64,000 nt of DNA from DATLCF01 sp035526505 (GTDB lineage: Bacteria > Patescibacteriota > Saccharimonadia > Saccharimonadales > UBA4665). The stretch's first letter is position 1. The number at the start of each line of letters is the position of its first letter. The stretch lies in assembly GCA_035526505.1 (NCBI GenBank), contig DATLCF010000001.1, positions 496,001 to 560,000 of the forward strand, read 5' to 3'. The translations under genes were made by a program, and so were the position numbers. The notes beneath the pieces are model-generated. The model saw only the letters and a list, made by a program, of their open reading frames with translations, did not search any database and was not told the origin of the DNA. Positions 52,500 through 60,781 of this stretch are shown here, one piece after another.

Positions 52500-55163
52500 C
52501 TATAGTTCCATCAACTCCCTCTTTTGATTTCTGCCCTTATTTTTTTCGTTTGGCTTTTTGTCAGTCATAACCCGCTTTTTCTTCTCCTCTGGCTGCTCAA
52601 ATAAAGTAGTCATATATGCCTCAACCTTCGCTTTCGGTACGGCATGTCGCTTCCGACTACTACCCACCACGGCCTTCCGCACCTCCTCACTCTCCTCAAC
52701 CTCTAGCGGCACCGTCTGTCCCGAAAAAGCCTCCTCGCTACCTTCCGTCGCTACCTTCATGTAGAAATGGTATGGCGCAAGGTTCACAATGTCACCTTTC
52801 TCAACCTCCGGTTTCATATATGGCAAAATAAACACCTCGTCTTCCGGATTGGCCTTGAGGCAGATAATCGTGGCTGCGTTCCCGGCGATCACTTTCACCA
52901 GGTCTTTGTCCTCCATTTGGGCTATGTTTTGGTGCGAGACGATCAGGCTCACGTGGAACTTCCGCCCCTCGCTCGTAATTGCCCCAAATTGTGGCGTTGC
53001 AAAGTTCTGGAATTCATCAACATACACAAAGAAGTCCCGACGCTTCTTTTCTGGTATTTTGGTGCGCTGGTAGGCTGCCATCCAAATAAGTGCCGTAAGA
53101 ATTGTGCCAAAGAATTCACTCTGGTCTTCGCCAATATCTCCCTTGCTAAGATTTACGAGCAATATTTTGCCTTCGTTCATAATATCCGCGATCCGCACTG
53201 TACTTTTCTCTTGTAGCAAAATGTGCCGTGACATTTTAGATGTAATAAAGTGGCCTAAACGATGCGTCAGTGGCGCAGTAGCAGCGGACATCTGCATACT
53301 GCCCATCATTTTAAACTCTTTATCCCAGAATTGCTTCAGGACAGGGTCTTTGAGTGTCTTGGCCACTTCTTTCTGGTATTTCTTGTCAGTCAATAGTCGT
53401 TGCAAGGTGTATAGGCTGGGATTTGGTAACTGTAGTGCGGTCAGCGTGGTATTACGCAGGATATGCTCCATGCGCGGCCCCCACTGCGCTTCGTCGGACA
53501 GTTTCTTGAATACGGATAAGACGGCACTCGTGATCCATTCGTGTTTATCGTCTTCACTTTCAAAGTCGATGCCGGGATCAAGAATATTTAAGCCAACTGG
53601 AAAGTCTCGATCAGACGGGTCGAATACGACCACGTCCTTGCGGCGATTTTCAGGCACAATACTGAGTAGCTCACGGAACATGTCCCCGTGCGGGTCAAGG
53701 ACGGCTAAGCCCTTACCATTGAACATATCTTGGTAAATAGAACTTTTGAGGAGGGTCGTTTTACCCGTTCCGGTTTTTCCAATAATATAGGTATGTTTTT
53801 GGCGCTGCTCTAAGGTCATGCCAATTTCCTGCACTTCGCCTCCAAAGGCGTTTGCACCGACAATAACGTCCAGCTTTGCATCGCTTCGCTTTATGGATAG
53901 CGGCGCAGCCAGCTCACGACTACGACTCTTCACTAAGCCTTCAGTTTTGGTGAGGTTAGTATTTGGAAAGTGATAGAGGTCGGATAGTTCTGAGCTTGAA
54001 AGAATAGTTTGTTGGCTGGCAATATGCCGAAGCAGCGAGCGCTCACGAAACCGCGCTAACCACTTTTCGGGAGAAGTAAACGGAAGCCTTTTACGGTTTA
54101 CTACTGACTGGTTCGTCGCCGTAAAAGTATTGAATGACGATATCAGCGCGTTGATGCGAGTAGTGCTATCGTCTGGCGAAACAACCAGTACTCGCATGGA
54201 AACCTCGAATAAGTGTTGGTCAAGCTTAGACTTAATTGTTTTACCAAGCTCTTCCTCGTACGGATCGCCTGCCAAGCGTCTGTCACTTGGAGAGGTATCC
54301 ACAATGGCTTCTATCACTTTAAAAACTAGCCAGAGCAACCAAAACGGCGCAAATAACATGCGCAATAGAATACGCCGTACATCAATTTTATGGGCCGTTA
54401 GTTTCGATAGCAGCTCTTTATTCAGCGCAATCCGATGCTGCGTGTCACGGATATGCCGTAACTCATTCGGGTGTGTATTGCTGAAGACCGGTACGGCGAC
54501 GACCTGGAAAGCGACAAGTTCATCCAGTAAGAGGTTGCGCATGTGTCCGGTGAGGTAGGCTATTGGATCGTGTTCTTCAAGGGTCTTATGGTCAGCTAGT
54601 GGTAACACGAAATCTCCGTGTAACTTCAACTCAGCGATGCTCCAACCAGATTCAACCGTGGCTGGGAGGTAGTCTTCTACTTCGGCAACTTTAAGCCCGG
54701 GCAGGAACGACAAAAGTGTACGCTTCACAGTTTCGATTTCAGGCTTCGGTATACGGATGATGTAGCGAATACCGTCATCTCTGGTAGCGACTAACTCTAA
54801 TGAGTACGGTTGTTTGCGGGCGGCTAGGCGATCCCAGAAACCACGGTACTTCACCATACTGCGCATGAGGATGTGGAGTTGTTCGGTGGCGTAGGCAGAC
54901 TTGGTAGTGTCAGACGGAAATGTGAGTTGTAGAAAGGCGTACTCTACTTCATGCTTGCCGATGCCGATACACCGCAGGAAAGCCGAGAAGAAAGTACGGG
55001 TGTATTGGAAGAATTTTACCGTTAAGAGAAAGAGGAAATATACAGTGCCGCACTCAATAACGAATACGACAAGCACGAATACAAGTGCCCAGCCGGAGCT
55101 AAAGTTATGCTCCTGGGTGTAGCGGGCGGGGCCGTTGATGAGGGTGTCAATAAACTGTTGCAT
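52500..55163 (-). CDS. Type IV secretion/coupling ATPase (TraG/VirB4-like)
   Basis: An 887-residue membrane-associated ATPase. Two N-terminal helices (about 20-45) precede a long alpha/beta region and a second hydrophobic segment near 270-290. The ATPase domain carries Walker A IIGKTGTGKTT near residue 460 and Walker B FFVYVDEFQNF near 715. AVLDPHGD and SHQNIAQM are typical of DUF87/TraD-type DNA pumps. The start at 55163 has GGAGAG 8 bases upstream; a TTG 24 bases earlier is less likely. In CPR genomes this type accompanies Replic_Relax proteins, one of which lies broken at 38.5 kb. No other T4SS component is visible. Confidence 0.87.
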   Translation of the reverse strand: MQQFIDTLINGPARYTQEHNFSSGWALVFVLVVFVIECGTVYFLFLLTVKFFQYTRTFFSAFLRCIGIGKHEVEYAFLQLTFPSDTTKSAYATEQLHILMRSMVKYRGFWDRLAARKQPYSLELVATRDDGIRYIIRIPKPEIETVKRTLLSFLPGLKVAEVEDYLPATVESGWSIAELKLHGDFVLPLADHKTLEEHDPIAYLTGHMRNLLLDELVAFQVVAVPVFSNTHPNELRHIRDTQHRIALNKELLSKLTAHKIDVRRILLRMLFAPFWLLWLVFKVIEAIVDTSPSDRRLAGDPYEEELGKTIKSKLDQHLFEVSMRVLVVSPDDSTTRINALISSFNTFTATNQSVVNRKRLPFTSPEKWLARFRERSLLRHIASQQTILSSSELSDLYHFPNTNLTKTEGLVKSRSRELAAPLSIKRSDAKLDVIVGANAFGGEVQEIGMTLEQRQKHTYIIGKTGTGKTTLLKSSIYQDMFNGKGLAVLDPHGDMFRELLSIVPENRRKDVVVFDPSDRDFPVGLNILDPGIDFESEDDKHEWITSAVLSVFKKLSDEAQWGPRMEHILRNTTLTALQLPNPSLYTLQRLLTDKKYQKEVAKTLKDPVLKQFWDKEFKMMGSMQMSAATAPLTHRLGHFITSKMSRHILLQEKSTVRIADIMNEGKILLVNLSKGDIGEDQSEFFGTILTALIWMAAYQRTKIPEKKRRDFFVYVDEFQNFATPQFGAITSEGRKFHVSLIVSHQNIAQMEDKDLVKVIAGNAATIICLKANPEDEVFILPYMKPEVEKGDIVNLAPYHFYMKVATEGSEEAFSGQTVPLEVEESEEVRKAVVGSSRKRHAVPKAKVEAYMTTLFEQPEEKKKRVMTDKKPNEKNKGRNQKRELMEL

Positions 55164-55239
55164 GCGTGGTCTCTCCAGAAATTGCAACTCACGACATCCG
55201 CACCATGCCTGTTGCTAGGTTTTATACATAAGGTTTACT

Positions 55240-55476
55240 TTAACTTTTTAAGCCCTTGAAGAGCTCCTCGGCTGGAACGCCCAGAGATTTTGCGAGCTTG
55301 TGCAATGTTGTAATACGCGGCCACTGGCGACCTTGCTCGATGTAGCTTACGGTCAACGCCGTGACATCCGCCTTTTCGGCTAACGATTCTTGCGTGAAGC
55401 CTTTGGCACGACGAACTTCTGCTAGTCGCTTACCAAAGGCCGATAAATACTTGGATTCTTTTGCATCTCTAGTCAT
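55240..55476 (-). CDS. XRE-family transcriptional regulator
   Basis: A 78-residue one-domain helix-turn-helix repressor. The HTH runs from about residue 12 to 66 (RLAEVRRAKGFTQESLAEKA, then a recognition helix in TALTVSYIEQGRQWP, then LHKLAKSLGV). No other domain. It is divergent from the RadC-like gene; the shared 120-base gap holds three palindromes that could be its operators. The ATG at 55476 is used; a weak minus-strand TATACG (55485-55490) would start transcription 2 bases upstream. Confidence 0.9.
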   Translation of the reverse strand: MTRDAKESKYLSAFGKRLAEVRRAKGFTQESLAEKADVTALTVSYIEQGRQWPRITTLHKLAKSLGVPAEELFKGLKS

Positions 55477-55499
55477 AAGATTAGCGTATATAACTATGG

Positions 55500-55580
55500 G
55501 TGTTAGTAACACTTAGTACTACTAATAGTTTTGGAATCATGATATGCTCAAATCCAGATGTAACTATTAGCAACACTAAT
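55500..55580. promoter_or_regulatory. Palindrome-rich operator region
   Basis: Three inverted repeats between divergent genes: GTGTTAGTAACAC (55500-55512), TTAGTACTACTAA (55513-55525) and ATTAGCAACACTAAT (55566-55580). All share TTAG/CTAA half sites with different spacing. A TATGCT box at 55543-55548 for the plus-strand gene lies between the second and third. Binding by the adjacent XRE regulator, with autoregulation, is inferred. Confidence 0.6.
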
Positions 55581-55598
55581 AATTACCAGAGGCGAATT

Positions 55599-56411
55599 AT
55601 GCACAGCTTATTTATCGAAAGATACTCACTAAATCACAAATCGCTATCTCGGCAGTTAGCTGAGCATATTGCCGCACATGGGCCACAAGGAAAGGTGGCA
55701 GTTGTTAGCGATAAGCCGGTTACATTGCTTGCATCCACTTGTAAGCACTGGCTTAGGCTTATTCGCCTAGTAGAGAACAATAGATCACGCACGCTCAATG
55801 CTGCTCGGAAAGAGCAGCTCGAAATACATCTGGAGTGGATGCGGCAGTTAAAGTTTACAGCGAAAGTGCCAGAAGATGTATTTGAAGCAGATATAACCTT
55901 TGCGACAGCAGACGCGTTTGTGCGCAATCCACCAGATTGCAGGATGGTGTATATCACTTACAATTTTGAGCGTGAAAAGTTGCATATGCTGACGAGCTGG
56001 ATGCCAAAAAACGGCGTGGTAGTTATTTATGGACAAGACTAAGTCACTGGCTTCAATGATGATATCCTGCCGCATCTCAAGTTTATCCGAACTAAAAAGC
56101 AGGAATATATTATTTGCCTGTCGCTGGATAGCGGAAACCGCCTCATAGCTCGCAGGGTGGTGACGATTGACACGCTTACGTCGTCGCTTGTGCATCCGCG
56201 TGAAGTATTTGCAGGGCCACTTAAAGACCGGGCAGCCAGTGTGATTGTGGCGCACAATCATCCATCCGGCGATCCTCGTCCAAGCAGTAAGGATATTGAG
56301 GCGACGCAGCAGTTGGTTGCGGCGGGTATTCTTTTGGGTATTCCGTTGAGGGATCATATTATAGTTGCCAAGCGCGACCACCACAGCTTTAGAAGCAGTC
56401 ATATGATTTGA
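55599..56411 (+). pseudogene. RadC/JAB-domain gene split by one in-frame TAA
   Basis: Codons 1-147 (55599-56039) encode a domain I do not recognise. After a single TAA at 56040-56042 the same frame continues without a start codon until GTG at 56157. It spells a RadC (JAB/MPN) domain: LSLDSGNRLIARRVV, SLVHPREVFAGPL, and the metal-binding AHNHPSGDPRP with its downstream Asp. Because the RadC domain starts before any usable start codon, the natural product was probably one 270-residue fusion. It may now be broken or read through. RadC-type proteins are common on mobile elements. Ribosome site AGAGGCG precedes the ATG. Confidence 0.65.
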
Positions 56412-56460
56412 TATTTTGGTTAATCGGCAGTCACTAAAAATCTATGACGCCACTTTTTGC

Positions 56461-56466
56461 TATAAT
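56461..56466 (+). promoter_or_regulatory. TATAAT -10 box of the 59-residue gene
   Basis: Predicted transcription start is the A of the ATG at 56473. Confidence 0.6.
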
Positions 56467-56472
56467 CAAGCT

Positions 56473-56652
56473 ATGACAAAGAGTAAGCCAACAAAAAAAG
56501 AGGCCGAGAAGCTACAAAAGCAAATTGACGAATACGAAGCAAAGCCAGTTCGCACAAACGAACGGCCGCTAAAACTCAATATGCCATTTAACCAAGCAGT
56601 AGATAAAATCCTCAAGGCAACAAAGCCGCCTAAAAAGCTTAAAGAAAAGTAG
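56473..56652 (+). CDS. Small lysine-rich protein
   Basis: A 59-residue, very basic, helical protein. It starts MTKSKPTKKEAEKLQKQI and ends KPPKKLKEK, with a central LKLNMPFNQAVDKILK block. The start is fixed by a TATAAT box with a leaderless transcript. Small basic proteins of this kind are frequent in CPR genomes and may bind nucleic acid, but that is a guess. It lies at the right edge of the accessory block. Confidence 0.55.
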   Translation: MTKSKPTKKEAEKLQKQIDEYEAKPVRTNERPLKLNMPFNQAVDKILKATKPPKKLKEK

Positions 56653-56724
56653 GGAGTTAAACCGCAGCTATGTGGGCTGTTTTATAATTGGGTGTGTTAA
56701 ACGTATAATTGCCTAAAATAAAGG

Positions 56725-56730
56725 TATAAT
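56725..56730 (+). promoter_or_regulatory. TATAAT -10 box, leaderless start
   Basis: Predicted transcription start one base before the ATG at 56738. Confidence 0.6.
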
Positions 56731-56737
56731 ATTTTTT

Positions 56738-57499
56738 ATGATACATCCAGCGGAACGGGAAAGAATCGAACAGCAAAGACGAGGCGGAGCCCAAGACCCT
56801 AGAAAGCCCAAAAAACTCCCCGGGCTTTTGTTAGGCCGTGACGGCGGAAGCGAGACGAACAGAAGTGACCGGGAAGTAAACGAACCGTACATTATGGGAC
56901 GCAGGCTAGTGACTGCCCGCTTTCTGACAGACCCCAATGGGGTAAGACGCCAGGGAGAAGTGGCTTCTCAGCAAGCACTCCAGAATCTGGAGAGTGTGCT
57001 TGCCGCAAAAGCGCGTGGTGGACATGAGGTGCCCCAACCTGGCGAACATCCTAAAGGATTTTTGGCACGGATGCTTCCCGAGGTACAAACCGGTGCTTTC
57101 GCCCTGACAGTACATTGGATGCCGGAAGGCGAGCGCCCTATCAACCCGGACGGTAAAGCTGTGATTAGTAACTTTTGGATAACAGACCATGCGGGATACC
57201 CAAATACCACTGAGGAAGTGTGTTACACCATGTTACAAGGCCCTGGCGGCATGGAATTAGAACGAAATGTTATGGAAGTCGATAGCAGCTATGACCAACA
57301 ATTTCAGCCTGGTGACGTATTTGGGCAAACACCCGAGCAATTGGCCGCGTATGCCGAATTCCAGGCAGGCTTGCAGCTGGAAAATGCAACAGGGCTGTCA
57401 CAAGTCCTTGGCGACGAAGTAGCAACTGTAACCGACCTGTTTGCGTCGGCCCAGCCGATAGAAATGACTTTTAGCGCGTCGCCCGCCCCTGAAGCTTAG
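56738..57499 (+). CDS. Hypothetical 253-residue protein
   Basis: A soluble protein with a basic, disordered N-terminal 45 residues, a central mixed alpha/beta part and an acidic C-terminal region rich in Gln and Ala. No signal peptide, membrane helix or recognised motif. Start set by the TATAAT box. Unknown function. Confidence 0.5.
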   Translation: MIHPAERERIEQQRRGGAQDPRKPKKLPGLLLGRDGGSETNRSDREVNEPYIMGRRLVTARFLTDPNGVRRQGEVASQQALQNLESVLAAKARGGHEVPQPGEHPKGFLARMLPEVQTGAFALTVHWMPEGERPINPDGKAVISNFWITDHAGYPNTTEEVCYTMLQGPGGMELERNVMEVDSSYDQQFQPGDVFGQTPEQLAAYAEFQAGLQLENATGLSQVLGDEVATVTDLFASAQPIEMTFSASPAPEA

Positions 57500-57522
57500 T
57501 GACAAGTCGTTATTTGTCCTGC

Positions 57523-57528
57523 TACAAT
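57523..57528 (+). promoter_or_regulatory. TACAAT -10 box of the holin-family gene
   Basis: Predicted start near 57535, at most 6 bases before the ATG at 57541. Confidence 0.45.
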
Positions 57529-57540
57529 AGGGGGTAAATT

Positions 57541-57921
57541 ATGAACCAAGGCTTTTTATACCGTTTTTTGGTGCGTTGGCTGGTGTGCAGTTTGGGCCTG
57601 TGGATTGCGGCCGGTTTGTTGGGCTCGCATATTACTTATAACAGTAGTTTTAGGGTTATTTTGGTGGCCGGCTTGGTATTGGCCATTGTGAACGCGGTTA
57701 TTCGGCCGATTGTGGTTATTTTGTCGTTGCCGGCTATTTTGATTAGTTTGGGCCTGTTTATGGTGGTTATTAACGGGTTTATGGTATTTTTGGTTAGCAA
57801 GGTATACACTTCGCTGCATGTAACCAACTTTTGGGCGGCGGTACTTGCCGGGATGATCATTGGGTTGGTAAACTACCTAGTAACGGCTATTTTGGAGAAT
57901 CGCAATAATGAGCATATATAA
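57541..57921 (+). CDS. Four-helix membrane protein of the phage holin IV / DUF family PF04020
   Basis: A 126-residue protein with four membrane helices. The order of segments LWIAAGLLG, VLAIVNAVIRPIVVILSLP and ISLGLFMVVINGFMVFL is diagnostic of the PF04020 family, named for a mycobacterial holin but found mainly in chromosomes. Function there is unknown. The stop lies inside the start of secG (overlap 57908-57921), so the two are coupled. Confidence 0.85.
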   Translation: MNQGFLYRFLVRWLVCSLGLWIAAGLLGSHITYNSSFRVILVAGLVLAIVNAVIRPIVVILSLPAILISLGLFMVVINGFMVFLVSKVYTSLHVTNFWAAVLAGMIIGLVNYLVTAILENRNNEHI

Positions 57922-58123
57922 CTACATTACTATCGCCTCGGTACTGCTTATGACCTTACTTATTTTGGTACAGACGCGTGGCGCCAGCCTGGGCGCAGGT
58001 TTGGGTGGCGCAGGCGAAATCAACACGGTGCGCCGTGGGACTGACAAGACCATTTTTCAGCTGACCATTATCACCGGATTGGTGTTTGCCGGCTCGCTGA
58101 TTTTGGGGATCGTTGTCGCCTAG
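57908..58123 (+). CDS. secG: Preprotein translocase subunit SecG
   Basis: A 71-residue protein with two membrane helices and the SecG loop LVQTRGASLGAGLGGAGEI between them; RRGTDKTIFQLT leads into the second helix. SecG assists SecYEG export. It overlaps the preceding gene by 14 bases and is followed 14 bases later by a peptide-binding protein, so the three probably form an operon. Confidence 0.92.
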   Translation: MSIYNYITIASVLLMTLLILVQTRGASLGAGLGGAGEINTVRRGTDKTIFQLTIITGLVFAGSLILGIVVA

Positions 58124-58137
58124 GGCTAGGGCCGCGA

Positions 58138-59928
58138 ATGATTAACCGACGCGCTGCTAAACTCCGCTTTCGCCGCAGTGTGCGGCTTAAACGGCTGCAG
58201 GTAGAAGAGCTGGGACAGTTTGCCGAGCGCAATTTGGAGCGTAACTTTTTCCGCCGTCTGGAACGTTTGGTGGAAGTGCGGCGATTTATTGCGAGCTGGC
58301 TGTTGTTGTTGGTATTGCTGGGGGGCTGTGTGGTGGCGCAAACGCGTGCTTTGGGCAGATACTACCAATTACCACAGCCGGCGCCAGGGGGTACCTATAC
58401 CGAAGGTATTTTAGGCGCATTTACCAATGCTAACCCTGTATATGCCACGAGTGCAGTGGACAGCACGGTGTCGCGCCTGATTTTTGCCGGGTTGTTTACA
58501 TATAACGATGCTAACCAGCTGGTGGGCGATTTGGCTACCGGCATGGACGTGAGTGGTGGTGGCATGGTGTATACGGTGCACTTGCGGCCTAATGTAACGT
58601 GGCAAGATGGCCGACCGCTAACTGCAGACGATGTAGTATTTACATACCAGGTTATCCAAAACCCTGATGCACACTCACCGTTACAGTCCAGCTGGCGGGG
58701 TGTAGCTGTAGCCAAGGTAGATGCCCAGACGGTTACCTTTACCTTGCGTAACGCCATTAGCTCGTTCCCGTATTCGTTAACTAATGGTATTGTTCCTAAA
58801 CATTTGCTGGGCGGCTACTCTATGGCCCAACTGCGCTCGGTGCCATTCAATACTAGGGCGCCGGTGGGCGCCGGCCCCTTTATGTGGCGAACTATAGAAG
58901 TAAAAGGCGGTAGCCCGGAAAATCGACAAGAGCAAATAGCTTTATCGCCATTTGCTAACTATCATGCCGGACAGCCCAAGCTTAACAGCTTTGTGGTGCG
59001 CGCCTTCCGTAACCAAGACCAATTAGTACATGCATTCCAGAAAAAGGAAGTTACCGCCATGGTGGGCCTTACGGGTGTACCCGGCAATCTTACCCAGGAC
59101 AGTGGTATCGATACCTATAGTATGCAGTTGTCGGCCCAGGTGATGACCTTTTTCCGTACGACCCAAGGAGTGCTAAGCGATAGCAAGGTACGCCAGGCCT
59201 TGGTGCGCGCCACCGATACTATCGCCATTTTGCAGCAGCTAGATTATCCGGCTCAGCCGGTGCGCGAGCCCATCCTCAAGGGACAGCCGGGGTATAATCC
59301 GGCCTATATCCAGCCCGGTTACGATGTGGCGGCAGCCAAAGCGCTGTTGGATGCCAATGGTTGGACCGTGGGCGCCAATGGTATCCGTGTAAAAGACAAA
59401 GTACGCCTTAGCTTCCGCCTGTACGCCCAGGATACCAGCGAATATGCCCGGGTTGCCCGTATGCTGCAAAAGCAGTGGCGGGCAGTGGGGGTTGACGCGC
59501 AGCTAACTTTACAAGCCAACACCGACATCCAGGGTACGCTGGCAGCCCACAGCTACGACGCTCTGTTGTATGGCATCTCGGTTGGACCGGACCCGGACGT
59601 GTTTGTGTACTGGGATAGTAGCCAGGCTGATGTTCGCTCGCTTAACCGTTTGAATTTCTCGGAGTGGAAATCACCCACGGCGGACGTGGCCCTGGAAGCC
59701 GGACGTACGCGTACCGATCCAGCTATCCGCGGGGTTAAGTATCAGCCCTTCCTCCAGGCCTGGCAGACCGAAACACCGGCAGTCGGGCTATACCAACCGC
59801 GCTTTTTGTACATTACCCGTGTACCCGTGTATGGTCTGAGTGAGCACGCTATCAACGCTGATGCCGAGCGCCTGACGAATGTGCACAACTGGATGATCCG
59901 CACGGTGCGCGCTTCATCAACAGAATGA
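58138..59928 (+). CDS. Oligopeptide-type ABC transporter substrate-binding protein (SBP family 5)
   Basis: A 596-residue protein. It has an unusually long basic N-terminus (about 47 residues), then a helix (SWLLLLVLLGGCVVAQ) that could be a signal anchor or, through the LGGC motif, a lipobox. The SBP_bac_5 domain (about 75-580) has VHLRPNVTWQDGRPLTADDVVFTY split into its two blocks and ALLYGISVGPDPDVFVYW near the hinge. It should bind peptides at the cell surface. No permease or ATPase gene is adjacent, so its transporter is elsewhere or it works differently. Follows secG by 14 bases. Confidence 0.9.
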   Translation: MINRRAAKLRFRRSVRLKRLQVEELGQFAERNLERNFFRRLERLVEVRRFIASWLLLLVLLGGCVVAQTRALGRYYQLPQPAPGGTYTEGILGAFTNANPVYATSAVDSTVSRLIFAGLFTYNDANQLVGDLATGMDVSGGGMVYTVHLRPNVTWQDGRPLTADDVVFTYQVIQNPDAHSPLQSSWRGVAVAKVDAQTVTFTLRNAISSFPYSLTNGIVPKHLLGGYSMAQLRSVPFNTRAPVGAGPFMWRTIEVKGGSPENRQEQIALSPFANYHAGQPKLNSFVVRAFRNQDQLVHAFQKKEVTAMVGLTGVPGNLTQDSGIDTYSMQLSAQVMTFFRTTQGVLSDSKVRQALVRATDTIAILQQLDYPAQPVREPILKGQPGYNPAYIQPGYDVAAAKALLDANGWTVGANGIRVKDKVRLSFRLYAQDTSEYARVARMLQKQWRAVGVDAQLTLQANTDIQGTLAAHSYDALLYGISVGPDPDVFVYWDSSQADVRSLNRLNFSEWKSPTADVALEAGRTRTDPAIRGVKYQPFLQAWQTETPAVGLYQPRFLYITRVPVYGLSEHAINADAERLTNVHNWMIRTVRASSTE

Positions 59929-59930
59929 GC

Positions 59931-59959
59931 TTGCCGCTAGGGCACTTTTAGAGTACAAT
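59931..59959 (+). promoter_or_regulatory. Promoter of tRNA-Leu
   Basis: TTGCCG (59931-59936), 17-base spacer, TACAAT (59954-59959); start near 59966, 17 bases before the mature tRNA. Confidence 0.6.
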
Positions 59960-59982
59960 GACCTCTGTTCTTTCCTATAAAT

Positions 59983-60069
59983 GCGCGAGTGGCGGAATTG
60001 GTAGACGCGCTAGCTTCAGGAGCTAGTGTTCGCAAGGACGTGGAGGTTCAAGTCCTCTCTCGCGCACCA
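59983..60069 (+). tRNA. tRNA-Leu (anticodon CAG)
   Basis: An 87-base class II tRNA. The acceptor stem GCGCGAG (59983-59989) pairs with CTCGCGC (60059-60065). The anticodon stem CTAGC/GCTAG encloses TTCAGGA, anticodon CAG. A long variable arm (TGTTCGCAAGGACGT) and the TTCAAGT T-loop are present. The CCA end is encoded (60067-60069). It reads CUG leucine codons. Confidence 0.97.
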
Positions 60070-60085
60070 AGTTGATTTTACAGAT

Positions 60086-60116
60086 ACAAAAGCGTTCAAT
60101 TTTTGAACGCTTTTGT
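60086..60116 (+). terminator. Terminator after tRNA-Leu
   Basis: A perfect 14-base-pair stem (60086-60099 with 60103-60116), a 3-base loop and a T-rich 3' side. Confidence 0.85.
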
Positions 60117-60146
60117 TATTTGCTGATTTTCTGATCTGTTGCATAA

Positions 60147-60164
60147 GTTCAAGTCCTTTCTCGC
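60147..60164. repeat. Partial duplicate of the tRNA-Leu 3' end
   Basis: Matches tRNA bases 60046-60063 at 17 of 18 positions (GTTCAAGTCCTTTCTCGC against GTTCAAGTCCTCTCTCGC). It could be the leftover end of a past integration at this tRNA, or of a lost tandem tRNA gene. Confidence 0.55.
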
Positions 60165-60191
60165 CTTGCCGATTAAGTGCTACTTGTCGGC

Positions 60192-60197
60192 TATAAT
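60192..60197 (+). promoter_or_regulatory. TATAAT -10 box of the HIT gene
   Basis: Predicted transcription start is the A of the ATG at 60204; it excludes the upstream in-frame start at 60177. Confidence 0.6.
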
Positions 60198-60203
60198 AGA
60201 TTC

Positions 60204-60677
60204 ATGATTAGAAGCAATGCTCCCGAAAACTACGTTTGCCCCATTTGCCTGGGTGTTCAGGAAAAAGAAAGCCCCGATACGCTTATGAAGCCAACTGATA
60301 TAGTCTACAAAGACGAACTTATAACCGGCTTCATCAATTCTTTCTTTGTAGGCAAAAATGCTGGTCACGTTATTCTGGTTCCAAACGAACATTTTGAAAG
60401 TATTTATACACTGCCAACCGAATATGGCCACCGAATCTTTGACGTAGCCCAAAAGGTTTCCTTGGCAATGAAGGAAGTTTACGAATGCGACGGTATCACG
60501 ACACGTCAGAATAATGAACCGGCAGGCGATCAGCACGCCTTCCACTTTCACTTCCACATATTTCCGCGCTACAAAGACGATGGGTATAACGCTGTCCAGC
60601 CGTCCGAAAAACGCTTGGCTGAGCCCGCCGAACGCAAAGAATATGCGGAGAAGATTAAGGTCGCACTTCATGTCTAG
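60204..60677 (+). CDS. HIT family hydrolase
   Basis: A 157-residue nucleotide hydrolase or transferase. The catalytic histidine triad lies in HAFHFHFHIFPR near residues 112-123. A CPIC pair near residue 11 suggests the zinc-binding Hint/FHIT-like branch. GHVILVPNEHFESI is the preceding conserved strand. The substrate is unknown, probably AMP esters or dinucleotides. The gene follows the tRNA-Leu locus and has a leaderless promoter. Confidence 0.92.
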   Translation: MIRSNAPENYVCPICLGVQEKESPDTLMKPTDIVYKDELITGFINSFFVGKNAGHVILVPNEHFESIYTLPTEYGHRIFDVAQKVSLAMKEVYECDGITTRQNNEPAGDQHAFHFHFHIFPRYKDDGYNAVQPSEKRLAEPAERKEYAEKIKVALHV

Positions 60678-60781
60678 CGGTCTACCTTGCTTGCATCAGC
60701 GAGCAGCTTGCGCATAGCTTCAGTGTCATCATCAACCTCATCCAGAAAAGTTATCTTAACGTCTGCTATGGTGCACCAAAT

